Source of the DNA: Arcobacter caeni
Lineage (GTDB): Bacteria > Campylobacterota > Campylobacteria > Campylobacterales > Arcobacteraceae
Length of the DNA: 64,000 nt
Reading direction: 5' to 3'
Assembly: GCF_003063245.1 (NCBI RefSeq)
Contig: NZ_MUXE01000002.1
Span: 62,001 to 126,000, forward strand
Positions within the stretch are counted from its first letter, which is position 1; each line of letters starts with the position of its first letter. Positions 25,753-34,124 of this stretch are shown here, one piece after another. The translations under genes and the position numbers were made by a program. The notes under the pieces were generated by a model, which ran no database searches, was not told where the DNA came from, and saw nothing but the letters and a program-made list of their open reading frames with translations.

Positions 25753-26712
25753 ATGCTATATAAATTAATAACAATTATATTTCTAAGTATTACGAGTTTA
25801 TGTGCGCAAGAGAGTCTAAAAATAGGTGTTTTAGCTTTTGGAACAGTAAACTGGGAGCTTAATGTTATAAAGTCTCATAAACTAGATGAAAAATATGGTT
25901 TTAATTTAGAAATCGTAAATTTAGCTTCAAAAAATGCCCAATTAGTTGCACTACAAGCCAAAAGTGTAGATATTATTGTAAATGACTGGGTTTGGGTAAA
26001 TACTCAAAAAGCAAATGGAAAAGATTTTAATTTTTATCCATATTCAAAAGCTACTGGAACTTTAGTTGTAAATGAAGCAAATAATATTAAAACTTTACTT
26101 GATTTAAAAGGAAAAGAGCTAGGAATTGCAGGTGGTGCTTATGATAAAACATGGTTGTTATTTAGAGCATATAGTAAAAATAAATATGATATTGATTTAA
26201 AAGATATAGTAACTCCTGTATATGCAAGTGCGCCAATTTTATATAAAAAAATGCAAGATAAATCTTTGGAAGCAAGTATTAATTTTTGGCAATTTAATTC
26301 AAAATTAGAAAATGAAAATATAAAACATTTAGTAGAAATTGAAGAAGTATATAAAGATTTAGGCTTGAAAGAAGATGTTTCTTTTGTTGGTTGGGTATTT
26401 AATAAGGATTTTGGATTAACTAACAAGGACTTAATAAACTCATTTTTAAAAGCTTCAATTGAGAGTAAAAATATACTAAAAACTAATGATAAAGAATGGG
26501 ATAGAATAAAACCAATAATGGAAGTAAAATCTAATGGTGAATTTCAAGCTTTAAAAGATGGTTATAAAAAAGGAATAATAGAAAATTTTGATGAATCAAA
26601 TATATCTGATTTACAAAAAGTTTACAAAATACTTTCTCAAGATAGTTCAGAGGATTTAGGGAAAAGTACTTCTCTAAATAATGATATATTTTGGAAATTT
26701 GACTCGAAATAG
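25753..26712 (+). CDS. NitT/TauT-like ABC transporter substrate-binding protein
   Basis: 319 residues with signal peptide (about 1-18). Periplasmic binding fold of the SsuA/TauA/ThiY kind: LKIGVLAFGTVNWELNVIKS, VNDWVWVNTQ and LDLKGKELGIAGGAYDKTW. It begins a four-gene operon with a permease, an ATPase and a DUF411 protein, under a PQQ-regulon promoter. The ligand is unknown; a compound or metal needed for alcohol oxidation is a reasonable guess from context. Confidence 0.8.
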   Translation: MLYKLITIIFLSITSLCAQESLKIGVLAFGTVNWELNVIKSHKLDEKYGFNLEIVNLASKNAQLVALQAKSVDIIVNDWVWVNTQKANGKDFNFYPYSKATGTLVVNEANNIKTLLDLKGKELGIAGGAYDKTWLLFRAYSKNKYDIDLKDIVTPVYASAPILYKKMQDKSLEASINFWQFNSKLENENIKHLVEIEEVYKDLGLKEDVSFVGWVFNKDFGLTNKDLINSFLKASIESKNILKTNDKEWDRIKPIMEVKSNGEFQALKDGYKKGIIENFDESNISDLQKVYKILSQDSSEDLGKSTSLNNDIFWKFDSK

Positions 26713-26724
26713 GATTAAAAATAT

Positions 26725-27459
26725 ATGAATAATTCAAATAAACTTTTGTCAATATGTCTGCTTGTAATATTGTGGCAATCAATAGCAATAGTTGCAAATA
26801 CTGATGTTTTCCCATCTATTATAGATATTTTAGGAAGTTTATTTGATCATTTAATAAATAAAGATTTGATATTTAATTTAGGGATAACTCTACAAAGAGT
26901 TTTTATAGCTTTTGTCTTTTCTATGTTTATTGGAATATTTTTTGGGATTATTATGGGTTTATTTCCAAAAATCGACTCTTTTTTTGATATTTTTCTAATA
27001 ATTGGATTAAATATTCCAGCTCTTGTATCGATAATTATCTGTTATATTTGGTTTGGATTAAGTGATTTTTCTGCAATATTAGCCGTTGTAATAAATAAAG
27101 TTCCAATTATTATTGTAAATATTAGAGAAGGTGTAAAAGCCATGAATAAAAAATATTTACAATTGGCTCAAGTTTATGAGATTCCAAAAAAAGATTTAAT
27201 TAGAAAAATATATTTACCACAGATTTATCCATATATTATTGCAACAACCAGATTAACCATATCTTTAATTTGGAAAATAGTTTTAGTTGTTGAACTTCTA
27301 GGAAGAAGTAATGGAATAGGTTTTCAAATGGCAATGTTTTTTCAGAATTTTGATATTACATCTATTTTTGCTTATTCATTTGCTTTTATATTTATTGTTA
27401 TATTAATAGAAAAATTAATATTAAATCCACTTGAGAAAAAAGCAAAAAGATGGAGATAA
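26725..27459 (+). CDS. ABC transporter permease, NitT/TauT-like
   Basis: 244 residues with about six transmembrane helices. The EAA-type loop is visible at EGVKAMNKKYLQLAQVYEIP near residues 132-151, where the ATPase docks. Twelve bases after the binding-protein gene and 1 base before the ATPase ATG. Confidence 0.85.
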   Translation: MNNSNKLLSICLLVILWQSIAIVANTDVFPSIIDILGSLFDHLINKDLIFNLGITLQRVFIAFVFSMFIGIFFGIIMGLFPKIDSFFDIFLIIGLNIPALVSIIICYIWFGLSDFSAILAVVINKVPIIIVNIREGVKAMNKKYLQLAQVYEIPKKDLIRKIYLPQIYPYIIATTRLTISLIWKIVLVVELLGRSNGIGFQMAMFFQNFDITSIFAYSFAFIFIVILIEKLILNPLEKKAKRWR

Positions 27460-27460
27460 A

Positions 27461-28159
27461 ATGATAAAAATTAATATTCAAGAAAAAAGTTTTAATGAAA
27501 TAAAAATTTTAGAAAATATAAATATTTCATTAGAAGAAACAGAGTTTTTATCAATCATTGGACCATCTGGTTGTGGCAAAACTACTTTTTTAAATATTGT
27601 TTCTTCTTTGGATAAAAATTTCAAAGGAAGTATAGATCTAAACTCTTCAAATATTGGTTTTGTGTTTCAAGACTCAAGACTAATTCCTTGGCTTACCATA
27701 AAAGAAAATCTTTTAATAATCTCAAAGCAAAAAGATATTATTTTTATAAATGAACTTTTAAAATTAGTAAATTTAGAAAATCTTTTAGATTTATATCCAA
27801 AAGATTTATCAGGTGGAATGGCAAGAAGAGTCTCATTTGTCCGAGCTTTTGTAAACAAACCAAAACTTATATTTTTAGATGAACCTTTTATCTCTTTGGA
27901 TTATCCAACTGCAACTGCTTTGAAAAAAGATTTTTTAGAGTTATGCAAAAAATTTAATACAACTATAATTTTAGTAACTCATGATTTAAGTGAAGCGATT
28001 TATCTATCAAATAGAATTATATTTTTTAGTAAAAAACCAGCTTCTATTATTTTTGAATATAAAAATTTTAATAATCAAGAGTTTAATCTGAAAAAAATAG
28101 ATGAATTAAAAAATGAATTATTAGAAAAACACCCACATATTTTAGAAGGATTTTTATGA
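27461..28159 (+). CDS. ABC transporter ATP-binding protein, NitT/TauT-like
   Basis: 232 residues from the ATG at 27461 (GGAG ahead, right after the permease stop; an in-frame start at 27431 would overlap the permease). Walker A GPSGCGKTT, Q-loop FQDSRLIPWLTIKENL, signature LSGGMARRV, Walker B LIFLDEP and a switch histidine in VTHDLSEA. It overlaps the next ATG by 4 bases. Confidence 0.9.
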   Translation: MIKINIQEKSFNEIKILENINISLEETEFLSIIGPSGCGKTTFLNIVSSLDKNFKGSIDLNSSNIGFVFQDSRLIPWLTIKENLLIISKQKDIIFINELLKLVNLENLLDLYPKDLSGGMARRVSFVRAFVNKPKLIFLDEPFISLDYPTATALKKDFLELCKKFNTTIILVTHDLSEAIYLSNRIIFFSKKPASIIFEYKNFNNQEFNLKKIDELKNELLEKHPHILEGFL

Positions 28160-28554
28160 AAAAAATAATACTTATACCCTTATTAGCTTTATCTTTATAT
28201 GCTCAAAATGAGATTCAAATTTTTAAACCAGTTACTAGCACTTGTCCTCAATCTTGGCTGGATGATATAAAAAAAGATCTGGATGAGGTGAAAATTGTTT
28301 CGTTAGTTGATGTGAAAGAATTAAAAAGACAAATAGGAATTCCAAGAGAGATTCAATCTTGTAATACTTCAATTCTAAATGATTATGTATTTGAGGGAAA
28401 TGTTCCATCCCTTGCAATAAAAGATTTTTTAAAAAATACTCCAAAAAATGCAATTGGATTATCTCTTCCTGCTTATGAAAATGATAAAGAAGAAAAAATA
28501 GTATTTATTATTTTTCAAGATAAAACTTATAAAGAATTTGGGAAATATCATTAA
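28156..28554 (+). CDS. DUF411 (CopG-like) periplasmic protein
   Basis: 132 residues with signal peptide (about 1-16). The DUF411 pattern is visible: CPQSWLDDIK, then IPREIQSCNTSILNDYVFEG, NVPSLAIKDFLKNTPKNAIG and LSLPAY. Family members are linked to metal (often copper) handling through the conserved cysteines. It is translationally coupled to the ABC ATPase, which suggests that the transporter moves a metal or metal complex; that is inference. Confidence 0.75.
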   Translation: MKKIILIPLLALSLYAQNEIQIFKPVTSTCPQSWLDDIKKDLDEVKIVSLVDVKELKRQIGIPREIQSCNTSILNDYVFEGNVPSLAIKDFLKNTPKNAIGLSLPAYENDKEEKIVFIIFQDKTYKEFGKYH

Positions 28555-28619
28555 AAATAAGTAATATTTTTTTCAAATAAAATTCCAATTAAGACTCAAT
28601 AAAATAATTTTTAACCCTT

Positions 28620-28695
28620 GCTATAATTAAGCTATGTAAAGGCTATAGATAGGCTATTTAAGGGCTATTCTAGGGCTATAACTCTGAAGTATAAT
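28620..28695 (+). promoter_or_regulatory. six-repeat GCTATA promoter of the porin gene
   Basis: GCTAT elements start at 28620, 28631, 28642, 28653, 28664 and 28675, an exact 11-bp period. A perfect -10 TATAAT (28690-28695) starts 15 bases after the start of the last element. This is the longest array in the window. The leader is about 50 bases. Confidence 0.8.
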
Positions 28696-28751
28696 AACGA
28701 ATGCGGAATTTATTCTGATTAAATTCTTGTAAAAATTATTAAGGACTAAAA

Positions 28752-29951
28752 ATGAAAAAACTAGGATTATTAAGTTTAGCAGCATCAATTGTTGTAAGCT
28801 CTGCTGTAGCTGCAAACATAGAATTAGCATCTGATTTAAAAGTTTCAGGAGATGCTCAAGTGCGAGGAATATCTGTAAAAGGTGATACTGATACTGTAAA
28901 AAAAGATAAACAAATACTTGATTCAGAAATAAATCTAAACTTAGATTTTACAACTTTAGAAAAAGTAAAAGTTCATACAGCAATCAAATTACAAAATGAT
29001 GCGTGGGGAGATAATTCAAATGATACATTTACATGGGAAGAAGCATATGTAACTGTTCCATTTAATGAAAATAAATTATTAATTGCAGGAAGAATAAACG
29101 ATACTTACGGAACACCTTTTTATGGCTCTAATGGGGATAAAATTGATTTAGCACTTTTAGGATATACACCTGTTGAAAATGTTTTATTATATGCTTTTGA
29201 TTTTAAAGCAGTTGAAGGTAAAAATGATGACCAAACTGCATTTTTTGGAGTAAATTCATCAGGTACAGGTGTTGGAGATTTTGATGCTTATGGATTAGGT
29301 GGTCAAGTTACAATTGATAAGTTATTAGTTGGTGGAAGATATGTTTATTTACAAAATAATACAGAAACATCAACAGCTTCAAATATTTATAATGATGCAA
29401 CAAGTCATATGTTTAATGCTTTTGCAATGGGAGAAGTTGCTGATTTAGATTTACAAGCACAAATAGAAAAAAGAATAGGTGATAGAACAAATTCATCTAT
29501 TGCAAAAAGTGATGAAAAAATGTTAGGAGCTTATTTAAAAGTTTCTAAAGAAATAAATGATTTTAATGTAGGAGTTGCTGGAGTTATGACAAAAGATGGA
29601 TATGTTTCAGGTGAAAATTTACCAGTTACTTATCTAACAAATGATGATTTAGGAACAGCTTCTTTAGATAGAGTTGGTTCTTATGGAGATACTTCATTAG
29701 TGGCTTTAAACTTTGCTTATGAAGCTACAAAAGATTTAACTCTTGAAGCAAATCTAGGATTACATAATATTAAAGATGCAACATTTGCGTCTATTGATAA
29801 AGATTTAAAAATCACAGAATATGACGCAGGATTAGCTTATAAACTTAATAAAAGCGCAATTGTTAGTTTAAGATATGCATTAGGTACTTTTGATGAAAGT
29901 AGCCTAGAAGATATGCAAACTATTGTAGCTGCTGTTAATATTGATTTCTAA
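28752..29951 (+). CDS. outer-membrane porin (Campylobacterota MOMP-like)
   Basis: 399 residues: signal peptide (1-20, cut after AVAA), then alternating beta-strand sequence rich in Asp, Asn and Gly ending in a terminal phenylalanine (AVNIDF), which is the usual barrel end. It probably lets small solutes such as alcohols into the periplasm. Its promoter carries six copies of the PQQ-regulon repeat, so strong co-induction with alcohol oxidation is inferred. Confidence 0.82.
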   Translation: MKKLGLLSLAASIVVSSAVAANIELASDLKVSGDAQVRGISVKGDTDTVKKDKQILDSEINLNLDFTTLEKVKVHTAIKLQNDAWGDNSNDTFTWEEAYVTVPFNENKLLIAGRINDTYGTPFYGSNGDKIDLALLGYTPVENVLLYAFDFKAVEGKNDDQTAFFGVNSSGTGVGDFDAYGLGGQVTIDKLLVGGRYVYLQNNTETSTASNIYNDATSHMFNAFAMGEVADLDLQAQIEKRIGDRTNSSIAKSDEKMLGAYLKVSKEINDFNVGVAGVMTKDGYVSGENLPVTYLTNDDLGTASLDRVGSYGDTSLVALNFAYEATKDLTLEANLGLHNIKDATFASIDKDLKITEYDAGLAYKLNKSAIVSLRYALGTFDESSLEDMQTIVAAVNIDF

Positions 29952-29957
29952 AAATAA

Positions 29958-30062
29958 ATGAAAATTATAAAAGAACACGGTAGTGGTATGGTAGGAATAA
30001 TAGGACTTATTGGTATTTATATCAATATGTTTTATCAAATTCGCTATATTTTAACTCATTAG
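29958..30062 (+). CDS. possible 34-residue membrane peptide
   Basis: A short frame six bases after the porin stop, beginning MKIIKEHGSGMVGIIGLIG and having one hydrophobic helix of about 20 residues. No clear ribosome site, so it may not be translated. It lies just before a hairpin and would be co-transcribed with the porin. Confidence 0.3.
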   Translation: MKIIKEHGSGMVGIIGLIGIYINMFYQIRYILTH

Positions 30063-30064
30063 AA

Positions 30065-30088
30065 ATTCCCAAGCTAGAGCTTGGGAAT
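30065..30088. terminator. hairpin between porin and LLM oxidoreductase genes
   Basis: Perfect ten-base arms 30065-30074 and 30079-30088 (ATTCCCAAGC / GCTTGGGAAT) with a 4-base loop. T-runs are short on both sides, so termination strength is uncertain; it serves convergent genes. Confidence 0.6.
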
Positions 30089-30130
30089 ATAATGAAACGA
30101 GTATTTTTCTAGGAAGAAAAAAGTTTTATG

Positions 30131-31129
30131 TCACTCAAACCAAACTTTCGAAATCAGCTCATAAGATTTTATTCTATCTTCTGGATTATGTATCATGCAA
30201 TTTATCATTATTTCATTTGCGCCAGTTCTTGCAATCAAATTTTCAAGTCTTTTTTTGACAACTTCTGGAGTTCCCCATATTGATTCTCTTGTTTTGTGTC
30301 TTATGCTTTTTTCTTCCCACTCTTGCCATAAACTATTCATATCTTTTGTGGGTTTTTGTAATTGTTTATCATCACCTCTATTTAGATAAAGAAATTTTTG
30401 AAGTTCACTTGTGGCTAAATATTGAGCTTCTTCATTTGTTTGGGCACAAATCACATTTATACAAATCATTACATAAGGTTCTTTTAGTTGTGCAGATGCT
30501 TTGAAATTTGCATGATATATTTTTACTGCATCATCCATTGAATCAGGCGCAAAGTGTGAAGCAAATACAAAAGGCAAACCTTTTTGTGCAGCTAGTTCGG
30601 CACTAAAAGTACTAGAACCTAGCAACCAAATTGGAATATTCAATCCATATCCTGGTATTGCTTTAACTGCTTTATTTCCAGCTTCATTTGATAAATAATA
30701 TTGTAAATATTTAAGCATCATAGGAAAATCTGAACCGTCATTATTTGGGTCCCGTCGCAGAGCCAACATTGTTTGTCTATCCGTCCCAGGTGCTCTTCCT
30801 AAACCTAAATCGATTCTATTAGGATATAAAGACTCCAAAGTTCCAAATTGTTCAGCAATAACCAATGGCGCATGATTAGGAAGCATGATTCCACCTGAAC
30901 CAATTCTGATTTTGTTGGTTTTTGCTCCAATATAACTTAAAATTACAGAAGTTGCAGCACTAGCAATTCCACTAAAATTGTGATGTTCGGCAACCCAATA
31001 TCTAGTAAATCCAAACTCTTCAACAGCTTGAGCAAGTTTTGTACTGTTTTCTATGGCTTGTGATATTGAAAATCCCTGTGCAATAGGAACTAAATCTAAT
31101 ACGCATAGTGGTATTTTTTTATTATTCAT
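30131..31129 (-). CDS. LLM-class flavin-dependent oxidoreductase (luciferase-like)
   Basis: 332 residues of the bacterial-luciferase fold: VLDLVPIAQG at the N-terminus, RYWVAEHHN, GSGGIMLPNHAPLVIAEQFG, LGLGRAPGTD and WLLGSS. These match the MsnO8-type subgroup. Such enzymes use FMN or F420; here FMN or FMNH2 is likely. Substrate unknown. It has no GCTATA repeats, so it seems outside the PQQ regulon despite its position. Confidence 0.85.
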   Translation of the reverse strand: MNNKKIPLCVLDLVPIAQGFSISQAIENSTKLAQAVEEFGFTRYWVAEHHNFSGIASAATSVILSYIGAKTNKIRIGSGGIMLPNHAPLVIAEQFGTLESLYPNRIDLGLGRAPGTDRQTMLALRRDPNNDGSDFPMMLKYLQYYLSNEAGNKAVKAIPGYGLNIPIWLLGSSTFSAELAAQKGLPFVFASHFAPDSMDDAVKIYHANFKASAQLKEPYVMICINVICAQTNEEAQYLATSELQKFLYLNRGDDKQLQKPTKDMNSLWQEWEEKSIRHKTRESIWGTPEVVKKRLENLIARTGANEIMINCMIHNPEDRIKSYELISKVWFE

Positions 31130-31343
31130 AATTTCTCCATTTAAAAGAATAGTGTATAAAAATTTCTTTTATTGTAGTAGAACAAAATTATGATAAGCTT
31201 GTCTGAAAATGTAGATTTTGGAATTTCTTTTAGAGCTTTGGAATAAGAAAAGTTAGATAGGATTTCTCCTATTAAAAATACTTTGACATGAAATATTTAA
31301 TGGTCTCAGTGGTTTAGGAGAAACTTTAAGAGTCTGCTATATA
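31130..31343. other. 214-base gap with no gene recognised
   Basis: AT-rich spacer between two minus-strand genes. A short hairpin (ATAGGA / TCCTAT at 31257-31272) without a T-run is the only structure seen. No convincing frame or repeat. Confidence 0.5.
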
Positions 31344-32270
31344 TTATTTTACTTTCTTGTGAGTTTCATTAATACCTATTTTAAAAGTATTTCTTTTTTC
31401 TTCTCTTTTTCTTGCCTCAATTTTCTCATCCAATATGACTTCTATACCCATTTTTAAAATATTGAAATGTGTAAGACACTCATCTTCTGATAATTCATGA
31501 ATACCTTTACTTACAACACTATAATATTCTTTATGTTCAACAAGTATTATAGGAAGATAATCTCTTAATAGTTCTATTCTTTCATCCATTTTTTTAGGTA
31601 CAAAGTCATCTTCAGCTATTACACCATCTTTTATTGCTTTGTCTTTTGCTTCATAAATAAAACCTTCGAAAATTCTTCTTAAATATACATACGAACCAGC
31701 TCCTACTCCGTGACTAGCCAAGCCTATTGCTTTATGATAATTTCTACCTTCATCTGAACCTAATTCTTTTTTATATTTGTTAATTTCTGTATTATCTTCA
31801 AGGTCTAATAAGGTTGGGAATTGTCCTGATTTCTGAATAAAAGAGTTTTGTATAGTAAATATAAAATATATTCTATGGTCGTGATTATGAGTACAGTAAA
31901 ACTCAAGAATAAAAGTTCTGTTTTCTCTTATCTCAATTTCTTTCATAAAAGCTATAACTGATTTCACCTCTTCTAATTTATCATACTCTTCCTCGTTGAA
32001 ATCATTAATATAATTATGAGGTGTAGTTTTTGTTGATAAACTTTTATTTTTGATTAAATCATTTCTAAATGTTCTAGTTGCTTTACATTCAGGACAATAA
32101 CAACTAATAGCTCCATTAAAAAACTCTATTTCAATTACTCTATCAATATCGTTTTCATTATCTCTATCAATTTTAAACTTTTTATATAATTGAGTTTTTA
32201 GAAAAAAATCTTCAGGAGCTGGTATTCTTGTTTTTTCACTATCTTCTAGTTCATCTAAATACTCACTCAT
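31344..32270 (-). CDS. zinc-ribbon protein of unknown function (DUF4145-like)
   Basis: 308 residues, soluble. A CPEC pair near residue 59 with further cysteines (YCPECKATR, YCTHNH) suggests a zinc ribbon. The C-terminal helical region (SVVSKGIHELSEDECLTHF, then a very charged tail) resembles HEPN-like DUF4145 domains. It is flanked by loose spacers on both sides and interrupts the PQQ region, so it may be an insertion. No function assigned. Confidence 0.6.
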   Translation of the reverse strand: MSEYLDELEDSEKTRIPAPEDFFLKTQLYKKFKIDRDNENDIDRVIEIEFFNGAISCYCPECKATRTFRNDLIKNKSLSTKTTPHNYINDFNEEEYDKLEEVKSVIAFMKEIEIRENRTFILEFYCTHNHDHRIYFIFTIQNSFIQKSGQFPTLLDLEDNTEINKYKKELGSDEGRNYHKAIGLASHGVGAGSYVYLRRIFEGFIYEAKDKAIKDGVIAEDDFVPKKMDERIELLRDYLPIILVEHKEYYSVVSKGIHELSEDECLTHFNILKMGIEVILDEKIEARKREEKRNTFKIGINETHKKVK

Positions 32271-32393
32271 ATAATGTCTTTATTTTAATAATTGTTCTGA
32301 TTATAGCTAAACCACTCTTTAAAAAATAGGAAAAGGAGACAGTCAACTTTTTTTGAAAGTGTTAATTTTTCTCGTTCACAAATTCCACAAAAA

Positions 32394-32864
32394 TCAATCT
32401 AAACTTTTAAGAATCAAACTCTTTAAAACCTCATTTATTGTATTTGCCATTTTATCACCATCTTTAAAAGCTTTGTATTTTTTGTATGAAACATAGATTG
32501 AATTATCACTATTTTTATAAATAGATATTCCAAGTGGGCAGTAGTTTATATTGTTAAAATTTTCTTCCAACATCTCAAAAGTAAAACTACTTTTACAAAT
32601 TCCTAGATTTATTCCTTTTTCTAAAACACCTTTTTTTTCAAGAAGAACAGCAACCTCATTTGTAGCTTTTGCGAGATTTAATTCATAAACTATTGTAAAA
32701 CCCTCAAAGTTTATTTCATCTTTTAAACTAAGTAATTTTTCATCAAAATTTGCTTTATCAACTTTTACGACAAATAAATTTTCACTTTCCGTTATTTCAT
32801 AGTTTGCTTTTAAAAAAGACAAAAATACAAAAGTGAGTAAAAAAATTTTATTCATTTTTTGCAT
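32394..32864 (-). CDS. DUF302 periplasmic protein
   Basis: 156 residues: signal peptide (about 1-20), then the DUF302 pattern (GFTIVYELNLAKA, LGICKSSFTFEMLE and NYCPLGISIYKNSD). DUF302 proteins often sit beside PQQ-dependent dehydrogenase and ABC genes; their activity is unknown. Its start overlaps the end of the binding-protein gene by 13 bases (the second Met would reduce this to 4), so it is co-transcribed from the GCTATA promoter at 34027-34058. Confidence 0.75.
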   Translation of the reverse strand: MQKMNKIFLLTFVFLSFLKANYEITESENLFVVKVDKANFDEKLLSLKDEINFEGFTIVYELNLAKATNEVAVLLEKKGVLEKGINLGICKSSFTFEMLEENFNNINYCPLGISIYKNSDNSIYVSYKKYKAFKDGDKMANTINEVLKSLILKSLD

Positions 32865-34000
32865 TCCATTTCATGTGGTGCAATTCCTAGTGTGTCCAAA
32901 TCAGTAATTGGGTGTAAAAATTCAACTTGTGGTGAAGTTGAAATTAAAGCTTTTGGTTGAACCAGTGAAATTGGAATTCTAATTTGACCATTATAATCTC
33001 TAAAAGAGAGTTTTCTTCCCATATAAGCTGCCACATCAAAATCATCTGAATAAATAAAATCAAGATTTGTTTTTAAATCAGCTGTGTTTGTTTTTGAAAT
33101 TGCTGTGATAATTGTTCTAACTGCTAACCAATTTGAATAATCCTTTGATTCCATCCATCTTGAAGCAAACTTTTCAAATCTACTTTGCATTTGAGCTGCG
33201 CCCCATTGTTCAATTACTTTATGCCATAAAACGGGAGTGAGTCCTTGAGTTCCTGCAACTGGTCTTGGAAGCCAAGAGTTAAAATATACAAATTCGCCAA
33301 AATCTCCATAATAATCAGCCAATAAAATCACATCATAATCTTTTGCTTGGGTAAATGCTGGAAATTCATCTGAGGCTTTTCTTCTAATATCGCTATTATT
33401 TTCCCAAGATTTTTCAGCAACTATTTTTGCTCCAAATTTTTTCGCTGCTCTTTTTATATCTTCTTTTATTAATAAATCTTTTGGATTTGTTCCATTAAGT
33501 AAAAGAATCTTTTTAAAATCTCTTTTTACTAAAAATTGCATCAAACCATCATAAAGCATTGCATTACTAGCACTTGTATGAAGTAAGTTTTTTTCACAAA
33601 TAGTTTTTCTAAGATTTGTATTTTCACTACTTGCATTTATTAATAAAACATCCTTTGAAAGTGGATTTTTTAGAAGTTTTTCTAAAAGTGAATCTTCAAC
33701 ATTTAAAATTACATATTGATTTTTGTTTTTTATAAACTCTTCAAAAGTAGAGATTAATTCATTTTCATCATAAGAAACTTTTGTTTCAAGGGTGAAGTTT
33801 TGATTTAAAAATTTCGCACTTTTATTGCTATCAATTATGGCAATTTGCGCTCCTTTTAATCCTAAATCAGTTGGTTCTTCTATTACATTAGATAAAACGG
33901 GTGGTTTTTCTATTTTTTGTTCTAAATATAAAATATTTACATTTAAAACATCAGCTTTTATAATACTTAATAAAAATAGTAAAGATAGGAATATTTTCAT
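32852..34000 (-). CDS. substrate-binding protein of the PQQ-alcohol-dehydrogenase-system ABC transporter
   Basis: 382 residues with signal peptide (about 1-16) and a periplasmic binding fold of the branched-chain amino-acid type: GAQIAIIDSN, LLINASSENTNLR, ILLLNGTNPKD, WLPRPVAGTQG and SFRDYNGQIRIPISLVQP. The last motif and the matching ATPase and permease genes (37075, 37802) mark the known 'PQQ-dependent alcohol dehydrogenase system' family. The transported compound is not established. Confidence 0.85.
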   Translation of the reverse strand: MKIFLSLLFLLSIIKADVLNVNILYLEQKIEKPPVLSNVIEEPTDLGLKGAQIAIIDSNKSAKFLNQNFTLETKVSYDENELISTFEEFIKNKNQYVILNVEDSLLEKLLKNPLSKDVLLINASSENTNLRKTICEKNLLHTSASNAMLYDGLMQFLVKRDFKKILLLNGTNPKDLLIKEDIKRAAKKFGAKIVAEKSWENNSDIRRKASDEFPAFTQAKDYDVILLADYYGDFGEFVYFNSWLPRPVAGTQGLTPVLWHKVIEQWGAAQMQSRFEKFASRWMESKDYSNWLAVRTIITAISKTNTADLKTNLDFIYSDDFDVAAYMGRKLSFRDYNGQIRIPISLVQPKALISTSPQVEFLHPITDLDTLGIAPHEMECKK

Positions 34001-34026
34001 TTTTGCCCCTTTTTTAATTTGTAGTT

Positions 34027-34058
34027 ATTATATAAAATATTTATAGCTTGAGTTTAGC
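34027..34058 (-). promoter_or_regulatory. GCTATA-repeat promoter, minus direction (ABC binding protein)
   Basis: Minus-strand elements GCTAAA (34058-34053) and GCTATA (34047-34042), 11 bp apart; -10 TATAAT (34032-34027) starts 15 bases after the start of the nearer one. Leader about 20 bases. Confidence 0.75.
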
Positions 34059-34089
34059 AAAGGTGTCGCTAAACTCAAGCTATAAATAT
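34037..34089. repeat. perfect 22-bp inverted repeat formed by two opposed GCTATA promoters
   Basis: Arms 34037-34058 and 34068-34089 are exactly complementary, with a 9-base centre. It consists of the two back-to-back repeat pairs and lies in a divergent gap, so it is an operator rather than a terminator. Confidence 0.85.
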
Positions 34090-34099
34090 AGTATAGAAT
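34068..34099 (+). promoter_or_regulatory. GCTATA-repeat promoter, plus direction (beta-propeller operon)
   Basis: GCTAAA at 34068 and GCTATA at 34079, 11 bp apart; -10 TAGAAT (34094-34099) starts 15 bases after the start of the second. Leader about 19 bases, followed by AGGAGATAACATG. Confidence 0.75.
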
Positions 34100-34124
34100 T
34101 TGTTCATATCAAATAGGAGATAAC

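Noticed and set aside
28620-28680. Six regular repeats considered as a CRISPR array or minisatellite
   Set aside because: The repeated unit is only GCTAT plus variable bases, has an 11-bp period, ends at a fixed distance from TATAAT, and the same element recurs at eight other promoters; it is a regulator-binding array.
34037-34089. Long perfect hairpin considered as a rho-independent terminator
   Set aside because: It lies between divergent gene starts, has no T-run directly after the stem, and its arms are made of promoter elements.
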